From positions 3,100,001 through 3,164,000 of the forward strand of contig NZ_CP191258.1 in NCBI RefSeq assembly GCF_050410795.1: a DNA stretch of 64,000 bases. The letters are read 5' to 3'. The stretch is from Fontivita pretiosa. Lineage in GTDB: Bacteria > Planctomycetota > Phycisphaerae > Tepidisphaerales > Tepidisphaeraceae. The notes below the pieces were generated by a model that did not search any database, was not told the DNA's origin, and saw only the letters and a list, made by a program, of their open reading frames with translations. How positions within the stretch are numbered: position 1 is the first letter of the stretch; each line of letters begins with the position of its first letter. Of the stretch, positions 17,585 to 25,524 are shown piece by piece. Made by a program: the position numbers and the translations under genes.

Positions 17585-18661
17585 CTACACCGACGCCGTC
17601 GCGGCGCCGAGGGATTCGCTGCGACGATCCACGCGCTGGGATCGTCCGACGATCGGATTGCGCAGGATCCCCAGCCGCTCGACCTCCAGCTCGACCACGT
17701 CCCCGGGGCGAAGCCAGTGTCCGTCGGTCTTTTCCAGGCCAAGGTCCAGCAGGCATCCGTAGGGCGCCGTTCCGGAGCTGAGGATGTCGCCGGGGAAGAG
17801 GGTGGCGTCGCGCGAGGCGTACTCGACGATCCGTGGCCAGGGGAAATACATCGCCGCCGCATTACCGCGCGACAGCTCGCGCCCGTTGACGCGGACGATC
17901 ATGTTCAGGTGCAGCCGGCCCTGAGAGTCAATCCGGTCGCGAAGCGAGTCGAGGGTGACCAGGTAGGGTCCGACGGCGGTGGCGAAATCGCGGGATTTGC
18001 CCGGTCCGCTGTGAAGCGCCAGCTCGCGGCGCTCGATGTCGCGCGCGACGAAGTTGTTGACGATGGTGAATCCGGCCACACGGTTCCAAGCCTCGTCGGC
18101 GGGGATGTCCTGCCCGCCGCGGCCGATGATCAGCCCCAGCTCCAGCCCGAAGTCCAGCTCCCGGCAGACTTCCGGGGCGCACACCGCGGCGCCGTGCCCC
18201 AGCAGGTTGCCGGTGTTGCCAAAGCAAAAGGCCGGGTCGCTGTACCATTGTTCGGACAGCACGGTTCCCAACCCCAGTCGCTGGCGTGCGAGCCGCGCGT
18301 GCTGCTCGAAGGCATCAAAGTAACGGAAGGTTCTGGGGCAGGGAATCGGAGCGCAGAAGGGCATGCGGGTCATCCGCAGCGTGCCGGTCTCGATAAGCTG
18401 ATGAGAGGCGGATTCCGCGCGATCGCTGGCCCAGGCACGCACCGCCGCTACCACATCGTCCAGGTGCTGGACGGCGGTGAGCAGGTCGGTGAAATAGACG
18501 GGCATGTTGTGCAGCGATTCGGGGGTGCCGTCGGCCCCGGTGGTGCCGTCGGAGCGGCGTGCGCGGAACAACTCGCGCAGCTCCACGCGCTGCCCGCCGG
18601 GCAGCTCGAAGACCGCCCGCGGCTCGTTGTAATCCTGATCGAATACCGTCGCCAGACGCAT
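17585..18661 (-). CDS. Fumarylacetoacetate hydrolase (FAH) family protein
   Basis: FAH-family enzymes hydrolyse or decarboxylate beta-diketo or related acids with a divalent metal. The 358-residue protein shows the metal-site block LDFGLELGLIIGRGG, the segment VAGFTIVNNFVARDIERREL and the strand DFATAVGPYLVTLDSL, followed by GDILSSGTAPYGCLLDLGL. The Glu residues and Asp of these motifs are present. The substrate cannot be assigned. It is the first gene of a two-gene unit with the downstream GT39-like gene and is divergent from sppA. Confidence 0.85.
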   Translation of the reverse strand: MRLATVFDQDYNEPRAVFELPGGQRVELRELFRARRSDGTTGADGTPESLHNMPVYFTDLLTAVQHLDDVVAAVRAWASDRAESASHQLIETGTLRMTRMPFCAPIPCPRTFRYFDAFEQHARLARQRLGLGTVLSEQWYSDPAFCFGNTGNLLGHGAAVCAPEVCRELDFGLELGLIIGRGGQDIPADEAWNRVAGFTIVNNFVARDIERRELALHSGPGKSRDFATAVGPYLVTLDSLRDRIDSQGRLHLNMIVRVNGRELSRGNAAAMYFPWPRIVEYASRDATLFPGDILSSGTAPYGCLLDLGLEKTDGHWLRPGDVVELEVERLGILRNPIVGRSQRVDRRSESLGAATASV

Positions 18662-18740
18662 CGTCGCTCCCGTCCCAGCCTATCCTGAGGATCAGGCGCT
18701 GCCTACGAGCAAACAATACCCCTGAATCGGCCAATCGTCC

Positions 18741-18760
18741 ATTTGCCAACGCAGGCAAAT
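18741..18760. promoter_or_regulatory. Short palindrome in the FAH/sppA divergent region
   Basis: ATTTGC and GCAAAT form a perfect six-base inverted repeat with an eight-base spacer. The site sits centrally in the 197-base divergent region, which also has four CAGGGG copies at 18795-18840. It could be an operator, but no regulator is linked to it. Confidence 0.3.
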
Positions 18761-18858
18761 CTGATGGAATTGCGCAGAAAGCCTGGTTACAGGGGCGGGG
18801 TTTCAGGGGCAGGGCGGGCGGTAGCAGGGGTTGGTTCACAGGGGTAAGATCATTGGCC

Positions 18859-20055
18859 ATGACGAGTATGCCACCTTCGCCGCCGCCGGGACAGGGTCCG
18901 CTGGATCCGCGGGGCGCCTTTGCGCCGCCGCCACCGCCGCCAGGCGGTTCTGCGTCGGGCGGCGCGGCCGGCCAGCCCGGCGCGCCGTTGCACGCGGCTG
19001 CAACCGGCTCGCCTCCGCCGCCCCCGTCGATGATGCCCCCGCCGATGCCCATGTATTATCCGCCCGCCCCGCCGCACAAGGGGTCCTTCGCCCGCGCGAT
19101 CTTCATGACGCTGGCCACGTCGATCTTCGGGCTGTCGATCGCGCTGAACGTGTACCTTCTGATTCTCAGCGGCTTTGCCGGAGGCGCAGAGTCGCCGCGA
19201 CGCACCACGATCCTCAGCGGCGATCCCAGGCAGACCGTCGCGGTCGTTCCGGTCAATGGGCTGATCGATGATGACGCGGTCAATCGCTTTGAACGGGCGA
19301 TCCGCACGATCGAAGCCGATCAGGACATCAAGGCGCTGGTGCTGGAAGTGGATACGCCCGGCGGGACGGTGACCGCCTCCGACCAGATCTATCATCGCAT
19401 CCTGCGGCTCAAGCAGGACAGGAAGCTGCCGGTCGTGGTGGCGATGGGGAGCCTGGCGACCAGCGGGGGATACTACCTCTCGTGTGCCGCCGACGAGATC
19501 GTCGCCCAGCGCACGACCATCACCGGAAACATCGGCGTGCTGCTGCCGCGGTACAATCTGTCGAAGCTGGCTGAAAAGCACGGGATCGAGGACACCTCGC
19601 TTGCGTCGACGGGCGCCACCTTCAAAAACGCCGGTTCCATGCTCAAGCCCGAGACCCCCGAGGAACGCGCCTACTGGCTGGGATTGATCGATGACGCGTT
19701 CGCCACGTTCAAGCAGGTGGTGGCCAGCGGCCGCTCCGCAAAGCTCAAGGCGCCGATGGAGGAAGTGGCCAACGGCAAGGCCTACACGGCGTCGCAATCG
19801 CTGCAAATGGGGCTGGTGGACTACGTGGACTATCCGTCGTTCGCGTACGATCGGGCCGCGGCGCTGGCGGGATTGACCAACAAACACGTGGTTCGCTTCG
19901 AGACCCGCCCGACCCTGCTGGAATCGCTGGGACTGGGCGCATCGCTCAAGGCCGCCAACGACCTCACGATCAACGGGGTTAACATCAACCTCGACAAAGC
20001 CTGGCTCGAAGAGCTGATGACGCCCCGGCCAATGTACCTGTGGCGCGGACAGTGA
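18859..20055 (+). CDS. sppA: Signal peptide peptidase SppA, short type, with proline-rich N-terminus
   Basis: SppA degrades signal peptides remaining in the cytoplasmic membrane. The 398-residue protein matches the single-domain form. The core has IKALVLEVDTPGGTVTASD, the nucleophile Ser202 in GSLATSGGYY and the general-base Lys256 in STGATFKNAG. A transmembrane helix lies at about residues 81-105. The first 75 residues are unusual: a Pro/Gly/Met/Ala-rich tail with runs of prolines, on the cytoplasmic side if topology is normal. The start at 18859 is chosen because upstream codons are not conserved-looking and the tail begins there. Confidence 0.92.
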   Translation: MTSMPPSPPPGQGPLDPRGAFAPPPPPPGGSASGGAAGQPGAPLHAAATGSPPPPPSMMPPPMPMYYPPAPPHKGSFARAIFMTLATSIFGLSIALNVYLLILSGFAGGAESPRRTTILSGDPRQTVAVVPVNGLIDDDAVNRFERAIRTIEADQDIKALVLEVDTPGGTVTASDQIYHRILRLKQDRKLPVVVAMGSLATSGGYYLSCAADEIVAQRTTITGNIGVLLPRYNLSKLAEKHGIEDTSLASTGATFKNAGSMLKPETPEERAYWLGLIDDAFATFKQVVASGRSAKLKAPMEEVANGKAYTASQSLQMGLVDYVDYPSFAYDRAAALAGLTNKHVVRFETRPTLLESLGLGASLKAANDLTINGVNINLDKAWLEELMTPRPMYLWRGQ

Positions 20056-20187
20056 CCGATCGCTGAGGGAACCGGCGCATACCGCCGTTGCCGCGGTTGA
20101 AGACACGGTAGATGGTCCCGGCGTCGACGGCGCATGCGGCGCGTGGCCTGTCGTCCAGCGACAGAGCCGGCCGATCCACATCAATAT
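20056..20187 (-). pseudogene. Possible gene remnant cut by the IS5-type element
   Basis: Read on the minus strand from the IS edge, this 130-base strip encodes LSLDDRPRAACAVDAGTIY and continues without a stop. The pattern resembles repeat units of planctomycete surface proteins, but it is too short for an assignment. No matching continuation is visible on the far side of the IS pair. Confidence 0.25.
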
Positions 20188-21085
20188 TAGGCACTGTCTG
20201 AAAACAGTAGTTTGAGATACCGGCGGATCATCGCCAACTGCAGCATTCCATGGAAATGCACGGCCAGCTTCTCGAACCGCGTTCCGATGCGCCGGAACTC
20301 CTTGAGCCAGCCGACGCACTGCTCGGCCACGCAGCGGCCGCGGTAGGCCCAGCGGTCGAACCACACCGCCGGGTCATGTCGCGCCAGCTCATTTTCCCTG
20401 TGCGGAATCACCGGCTCGATCTTCTGCTCGGCCAGCCAGTCGCGCACGCGCTGCACGCTGTATCCTTTGTCGCCGGCGAGCTTGCGGGGCTTGTGGCGAC
20501 GCTTGCGTTTCTTTCGTCGTCGGCCGATCAGCGTCGCGATCGCCTCTGCGATGACCGATTCGGCGCGCGTCGATTCGTGGACTTGCCCGGCGGTGACTTC
20601 GATGGCAAGCGGAGTGCCCGCACCGTCAGTGACCACGTGGAATTTGGAGCCAAACCCGCCTCGCGAGCGGCCCAGTGCGTGGTCGGCGGGTTCGTCGGGG
20701 TGCCGTCGGCAACTTTTTTGTCAGCCCCGGCCGCAGCGCGGGCGGCGCGGACGGATGACCCGTCCACGCACCACAGTTCCCAGTCGATGTATCCCTGGTT
20801 GTCGAGCTTGACCTGCAGCGTCTCGATGATGCGGGCAAAGACGCCGCTTTTTCGCCACTTGCGAAAGTGGTCGTACACGGTCTGCCAGGGGCCGAAGCGT
20901 TCGGGCAGATCGCGCCAAGGCGCGCCGGTACAGAGAATCCAGAAAATACCGTTGAGCAGCGTTCGTCGATCGCGAGCCGGGCGTCCGGTTCGGGCCGTGC
21001 TCCGCGGCAGATGCGGCTCGACCAACGCCCATTGCTCGTCCGTCAGCTCGTGGCGTTTCATGAGTGGCGACCTCCATGTCGTCAC
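20187..21085 (-). CDS. IS5-family transposase expressed by -1 frameshift
   Basis: The first frame (20528-21085) gives the N-terminal half with RHELTDEQWALVEPHLP and the first catalytic Asp in LWCVDGSSVRA. The second frame (20187-20636) gives the C-terminal half with VTDGAGTPLAIEVTAGQ, the second Asp in LAGDKGYS and the Glu region RCVAEQCVGWLKEFRRIGTR. A run of six A (complement of 20714-20719), just inside the overlap of the open frames, allows a -1 slip that joins ADK to KSCRRHPDEPADHALGRSRGG, which is the expected family continuation. The final TAA stop is formed by flanking DNA. Confidence 0.85.
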
Positions 21086-21122
21086 GGCAGTGTATGCGAA
21101 TTCGGAGTTTTCAGACAGAGCC
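20190..21122 (-). mobile_element. IS5-family insertion sequence, 933 bp
   Basis: Terminal inverted repeats are GGCACTGTCTGAAAAC on the left and GGCTCTGTCTGAAAAC (read inward) on the right, 15 of 16 identical. A two-base TA duplication flanks it (20188-20189 and 21123-21124). It carries one transposase split over two overlapping frames. The right end abuts the IS701-family element with three bases between. Confidence 0.88.
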
Positions 21123-21125
21123 TAG

Positions 21126-22581
21126 CATGACAGCGCTACGTAGAGTTGACCTGAATCACCGAGCGGTGTCGGCTTTTATATGCTGCCTCGTTACGCCGTT
21201 GGTGATAGGCACATCGCTGCATCAGCTGGGACCAGGACCTCCAGTCGCGCTGCCAGAGCTTCGCCGCGAGGGTCGAGACAGCCTCGCAAACCTGCTCGAA
21301 GGTGATGAGCACATTTTTCCCCCCGCAGCCGGGTCGTCTGTTCCGACAGGAAGCACATCGCCAATCGCACGCACAGCCAGTGTCGTATCAGACTCACATA
21401 GGTTCTGACCTCGAAGGCGCCCAGTCCCGCCTCCTGCTTGGCACGCTCGAACCACTTTTCCACATGCCAGCGTGACAGCAGCACGCGGATCAATTTCTCG
21501 ACGCTGGCGCCTTCGCCGGCATTGCTGATCACGTATTTGATCTCACCGGTCTTCGGCTGTCGCATCACGATCAGCCAGTACATCCGGTCGGTGGGAACGC
21601 TGAGGTTGTGGTTGGCGTGCGAGGAGTCGCTCAGATGGACTCGGGTTGCCTTGTATTCCCAGATCAGTGTCCCGCGTGTGGTGTCCTTCACCTTGCACCG
21701 CTTCCAGGGCTGGCTCGTGAACGCCGGGCTGTGCGTGCTCAGGTTGTCCACCCGCCGCGCGCATGAGAAGCGTACCCGCCGCTGCGGCACGCCGGACGTT
21801 TGACCCAGGCGCGGAAGCTGGCGGGCACTTCGCCCACCGCCGCCTGGCCCATCTCGTCCAGCCCGAACCAGAACGCCGGCACCATGCCGTACTCTTCATC
21901 GAAGACCACCCAGTTGAGCTTCACCCCGCCGGCCAGCGCCTGCTTCACCTGCTCCAGGGCGATCTTCCACTTCGCACGGCAGACCAACTCCGCCGGAATG
22001 CCCGCCTCCTCACAGCGGTCGCGGTCCGCCGCCCAGTCCTGCGGCAGATACAGGTCGCTGGCCAGCACGCACGAGAAGGGGTTTTTGGCATCGTTGTCGG
22101 TGAACAGCAGATGCTGGGCAACCACGCAGTTCTCGATCTTGCCCGATTCCCCGCAGTATTGCCGCTGCACCCCAGGCGTCTTGTCTCCCTGCTTGGGATG
22201 GCCGGTGGCGTCGATCACTCCGATTCCGCCCTGCGGACAACGGTCGGCCACGCGATGGATCAGCATCTTCTCCAGTCGCGCATGATCCCAGGCGAACAGG
22301 GACAAGAACTCCTGCAGCGTCCGCACCGCCACCCCGCACGCCAGCGCGATCGGCTCCACGCTCTTGCGTCGCAGGTCCGCCATCAATCCCAGCAGATAAC
22401 TCTGGAAGTAATCGAAGGTCACCGCACGCTTGAAGCAGGGGCGAAACGACTGAACCCATGCCGACAACGCTGGCTGCAGAGAAGCGAGTTGTTCCGCATT
22501 CATCGCACGACTCCGGTGTTGGACCAGAATCGTCATCGACTCGCAGCCGCTCCCGGCTTGAGCTAATCTAGCGCTGTCATG
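21126..22581 (-). mobile_element. IS701-family insertion sequence, about 1.46 kb
   Basis: Perfect 14-base terminal repeats GCATGACAGCGCTA face each other at 21126-21139 and 22568-22581. CTAG stands outside both ends (21122-21125 and 22582-22585), matching the four-base YTAR target typical of this family. The first C of the left CTAG belongs to the neighbouring IS5 end, so the original left flank was probably TTAG. The element holds a transposase broken into two frames. Confidence 0.8.
21191..22536 (-). pseudogene. IS701-family transposase with a frameshift
   Basis: The first frame (21739-22536) has the family signature GVIDATGHPKQGD with the first Asp, GVQRQYCGESGKIENC, DLYLPQDW and VVFDEEYG with the second Asp. 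The second frame (21191-21790) continues with RVDNLSTHSPAFTS, MYWLIVMRQPKTGEIKYVIS and the Glu-bearing HVEKWFERAKQEAGLGAFE. The frames change near 21780, at acgtccggcgtgccgcagcgg, where no slippery run is obvious. All three catalytic acids exist, but on two frames. It is either inactivated or dependent on an unrecognised frameshift. Confidence 0.75.
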
Positions 22582-22633
22582 CTAGTCGTCAATGATGTCC
22601 CCTTTTGTACAACTACTACCCTTTCCGCGCGCT

Positions 22634-23089
22634 TCAGTCCTTCGTCCCCTTCCCGTCCGTTCGTGCCGAAGTGATGGACTGGACCTGCAACACCCCGAGT
22701 GCTCGGGTGGTTGGAGCAGAGATCTTGAGCTGCTTGCCTTGAAGCGTGGAAGCGTTCCATTTATCTGTCCATCGACCCTTTACGCATACAACATCATCAG
22801 TGGGCGCGATGTCGGCGGGTGCACCATGTTCGTTCACCAACACGACGAGCGAGCCTGACGCAGGGGTATACGTCTGGTTTCCTCGTCGGATCGCCTGCGA
22901 TTCTTCCGTCAATCTGAGCCCGACCAACCGGACCGGTTCTCCGCTCAATTCATCTGTTGCAGGGACCTCGACTACCGTCCCACGCCATTCTCCATACGTG
23001 TTCATTGGACGCACAGTGGCAACGAACCAGCCGATGCACCCCGATGCCACGAGCGGTGCCAGCACGGCGATCGAATTGCGTTTACGCAT
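22634..23089 (-). CDS. Hypothetical exported or membrane-anchored protein
   Basis: The 151-residue protein begins MRKRNSIAVLAPLVASGCIG, a basic N-terminus followed by a hydrophobic stretch: a signal anchor or a lipoprotein signal ending at Cys18. The body is a small beta-rich domain (WRGTVVEVPATDELSGEPV, GSLVVLVNEHGAPADIAPTD, VCVKGRWTDKW) that resembles an OB-like fold. The function is unknown. The ribosome-binding site ggagg lies six bases before the ATG at 23089, which decides this start over the TTG two codons upstream. It is the last gene before the IS701-type element. Confidence 0.65.
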   Translation of the reverse strand: MRKRNSIAVLAPLVASGCIGWFVATVRPMNTYGEWRGTVVEVPATDELSGEPVRLVGLRLTEESQAIRRGNQTYTPASGSLVVLVNEHGAPADIAPTDDVVCVKGRWTDKWNASTLQGKQLKISAPTTRALGVLQVQSITSARTDGKGTKD

Positions 23090-23111
23090 GTGCAACCTCC
23101 ATGAGACATTC

Positions 23112-23130
23112 TAAGGGGTCGGGAGTATTT
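23112..23130. repeat. Half-site of the 830-874 palindrome
   Basis: The sequence taaggggtcgggagtatttt matches one arm of the palindrome at 854-874 except for one substitution and the last T. The partner arm is missing, so no hairpin forms. It lies between two minus-strand hypothetical genes and may be a decayed terminator. Confidence 0.55.
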
Positions 23131-23198
23131 TCCGGATCCTGAAGAGCGCTCTCGATCCCTTTTGTCACCTCCTGAACAAATGCCATCTCATTGGCCCG

Positions 23199-23891
23199 CT
23201 ACCTGTTGGGCTGCGCTGGCAGCGTCAGGATCAACTCGGGCGTGTGCTTGGCTGGCGCGAATGGCGGTGCTGCCTCCAGGGCCTTGGCTATCTGATCAAT
23301 GGTTGTCAGCTTGCCCTCGACGATGTCCCTGGTCGTCTGCTCCAGTACTCGGGTGTACTCATCGATCCTCGCGGCCAACTGCCTGGCGTCGTCGTGCCCG
23401 CCGGTGGGAGTGAGATTGATCTTCCACACTCCGCGCACTCTGATCAGGGGCGGGGGAGGCTTGTCGTCTCCCATCCGTTCTTCGGGCGGTATGGTCGCCA
23501 CGTCCCCCCGAATCTCCCAGTTGCCCGCCAGCAGCCCGAAGGCCACATCATCCATAAGGAAGATGTGGTACTTCTCGAACGGTGTGAGCTCGTGACCAAT
23601 CTCAAATTTCCTGACGGCCTCCAGAAACCTCATGTTGGCCATGATTCGTCGAGTGTAAGCCTCAACAAGCGCCTGCTCGGGATCCTTGTCGCTGTGCAGA
23701 AAAGCGCGGATAACCAACGGATCCTGCGCAAGCAATCCCCGGTACAGGCAGGCCAGGCTGGCTTCAACATACCGCAACTCTTCGTCTTCTTCCGGCTCTT
23801 CCCGCGGCTGTTGCCTCAGATTCCCCCCGGCTTGCAGCGAGCAACTGACTGCCGCCAGAAGCAATATCGTCGTCGCAGAAACGCGCTGCAT
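23199..23891 (-). CDS. Hypothetical exported protein
   Basis: The 230-residue product starts MQRVSATTILLLAAVSCSLQ, a signal peptide with a possible but weak lipobox at Cys17, followed by an acidic low-complexity stretch. The rest is a single soluble domain with no family recognised (FRKFEIGHE-like block, WKINLTPTGGHDDARQ, RVLEQTTRDIVEGKLTTIDQ). The text VWKINLTP is typical of proteins tracking a damage or limit state, but no function follows from that. A ribosome-binding site, gaaggag, is well placed for the ATG at 23891. It is the last gene of a four-gene unit. Confidence 0.65.
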   Translation of the reverse strand: MQRVSATTILLLAAVSCSLQAGGNLRQQPREEPEEDEELRYVEASLACLYRGLLAQDPLVIRAFLHSDKDPEQALVEAYTRRIMANMRFLEAVRKFEIGHELTPFEKYHIFLMDDVAFGLLAGNWEIRGDVATIPPEERMGDDKPPPPLIRVRGVWKINLTPTGGHDDARQLAARIDEYTRVLEQTTRDIVEGKLTTIDQIAKALEAAPPFAPAKHTPELILTLPAQPNR

Positions 23892-23908
23892 ATTCAAGCT
23901 CCTTCGGC

Positions 23909-24247
23909 TCAAGGCATCGACTGAAGCCAGTGAATCAATTGATCGCGAAAGCGCTGGCGCACACTGAGTTGATCGTCGATGTTGGTGTGACTGATTGGTC
24001 GTCCCACATCGGTCTGGGTCAGTCGTAAGTTGATGTTCCCGCCGGTGACCGTGTTTCCATGTATCAGGCTTCTGGTTTCGTACTCGTTTCGATGGTGCAG
24101 CGTCCCCGGCGGTAGGCGCCTTTCGGCTTCTATAAGTTCCAGCCCGCGTTACTGGGCCGTCGATTCCCCCGACATCCCGCCGCGCTCGGTTCCGATTTGA
24201 TGCTGGAACCTCTGAAACGGCGCGCCGCCACGCGACCCCTCTGGCAT
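23909..24247 (-). pseudogene. Small gene interrupted by one in-frame TAA
   Basis: From the ATG at 24247 the frame reads 32 codons to a TAA at 24149-24151 and then stays open for another 79 codons to a TGA at 23909-23911. The second part has clear protein-like composition (GNTVTGGNINLRLTQTDVG, then QRFRDQLIHWLQSMP). The start lies 13 bases after the stop of the upstream gene and the end lies 17 bases before the next start, so the frame fits the operon exactly. A single CAA-to-TAA type change would explain the break. Family unknown. Confidence 0.5.
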
Positions 24248-24260
24248 TGGACATCGATCC

Positions 24261-25052
24261 TCAGGACTTCCCGGGCGCGCCCATCTTCGCCAGCTCCTCG
24301 TCGAGCATGTCTCGTCGATCCATCGGCAGAAGCTCGCGCAATTTCGCGCGGATCGTCGCGGCGACCCTCAGCCTCTTAAGCTCCACGTCGCTCAGCAGCG
24401 TCATGCCCTGGAATGTGCGCGGATCGTCCTTCGGCACGCGCCCGAGACTTTTCTGAAGCCTTGCGATCCCCTCCAGGAACGCCACCCGGTCCGCCGCCGC
24501 CTGCTCGATCGTCCTTTTGGCTTCGGCGAGCTTCTCCCGCGGCAACCCGGCACGGGTCGCGGCGGCGAGCAGTTGCTCGCGATCCTCCCCCAGCGCATAG
24601 TCGATATCGTCCAGCGCCAGCTCGGCGCTCTCGAGCGCTTGCTTGGCGCGGGGGTTGGCTTCCAGCCACGGATCCAGCACGTCCATCTCGAAGTTCTCGG
24701 CAAACTCGATCTGTGCCCTGTTCGTCAGCACGAACTGGTTCGGCGGATTTCGCCCAAGCTCCTCCGCGGCTGCGTCAACCTTTCGCTTATACTCGTCGAG
24801 CAGCCGCGTCAGCTCAGCTCGGGCTTTCGGATCGATCGCATCATAGGTCTGATCGAGCAGGATGCGCATCCGATCCGCGGGATACATCGCCATGCCGCGG
24901 AAGGCGCTGACGACCGTTGCAGGCTCCTCCGCGCCGGCAGGCGCTGTTGGCGGCGCGGTCGCCGGGCCGGGCTCAGGGGCAGGCGCTTGCCCACCCAGAA
25001 CAATCGAGCAGACTACGAAAGTGCCGATACTGCAATAGATTGACCACGACAT
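24261..25052 (-). CDS. Hypothetical exported helical protein
   Basis: The 263-residue protein has a signal peptide or anchor (SIYCSIGTFVVCSIVLGG, residues 4-21), a Pro/Ala-rich linker to about residue 45, then an all-helical charged region to the end (for example DPKARAELTRLLDEYKRKVD and REKLAEAKRTIEQAAADRV). Heptad-like spacing suggests coiled coil. No family is recognised. The ATG at 25052 was chosen because the hydrophobic signal follows it directly; upstream codons are not signal-like. The next gene downstream starts 13 bases after its stop. Confidence 0.65.
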   Translation of the reverse strand: MSWSIYCSIGTFVVCSIVLGGQAPAPEPGPATAPPTAPAGAEEPATVVSAFRGMAMYPADRMRILLDQTYDAIDPKARAELTRLLDEYKRKVDAAAEELGRNPPNQFVLTNRAQIEFAENFEMDVLDPWLEANPRAKQALESAELALDDIDYALGEDREQLLAAATRAGLPREKLAEAKRTIEQAAADRVAFLEGIARLQKSLGRVPKDDPRTFQGMTLLSDVELKRLRVAATIRAKLRELLPMDRRDMLDEELAKMGAPGKS

Positions 25053-25102
25053 GTTGAGCCTCCGACGTCGTTCAACAACATCTGGGTTTGCAGACCATCC
25101 GC

Positions 25103-25522
25103 TCACTCTCTTTTCACCGGGACCTCGACCAGGTTGCTCGCCTGGCGCTCCAGTTCTCGCGGCGCGGTCAGACCGTTCATCAGGAAGCGAATGGTCTGAG
25201 GCTGTTTGAAGTACAGCAGCTTTGCTCGTTGACTGCGGTCCACCTGCTCGGTCCCGGGCAAGCCGTCCACCGCCAGCACCAACTCCCGCGGAAACAGCAA
25301 TAGGACGTTGGCCTGCGCATCCAGATCTGGTTCGGTCACGAATCGCGCGTTGCGCTGGCCAACGCGGCCCGGCAGCTCGGGCCGCCCCACGGGCGCTGCT
25401 TGAAGGAAAGCCACCGCCAGCGGGCTGGTGCCGATGATCCACGCTTCGTGGAAGGCACCGATGTCGCGGTTCAGGTACCTGGCCGCGTGTTCGACGGCGG
25501 ACTTCTGGCGATAGTCAGGCAT
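25103..25522 (-). CDS. Hypothetical cytoplasmic protein
   Basis: The 139-residue protein lacks a signal peptide. It looks like one alpha/beta domain: AVEHAARYLNRDIGAFHEAW, then ANVLLLFPRELVLAVDGLP and KLLYFKQPQTIRFLMNGL. No motif identifies a family. It is the first gene of the four-gene minus-strand unit ending at 23199, with gaps of 50, 13 and 17 bases between members. The IS256-type transposase starts just upstream, so the original promoter may have been displaced. Confidence 0.55.
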   Translation of the reverse strand: MPDYRQKSAVEHAARYLNRDIGAFHEAWIIGTSPLAVAFLQAAPVGRPELPGRVGQRNARFVTEPDLDAQANVLLLFPRELVLAVDGLPGTEQVDRSQRAKLLYFKQPQTIRFLMNGLTAPRELERQASNLVEVPVKRE

Positions 25523-25524
25523 GC

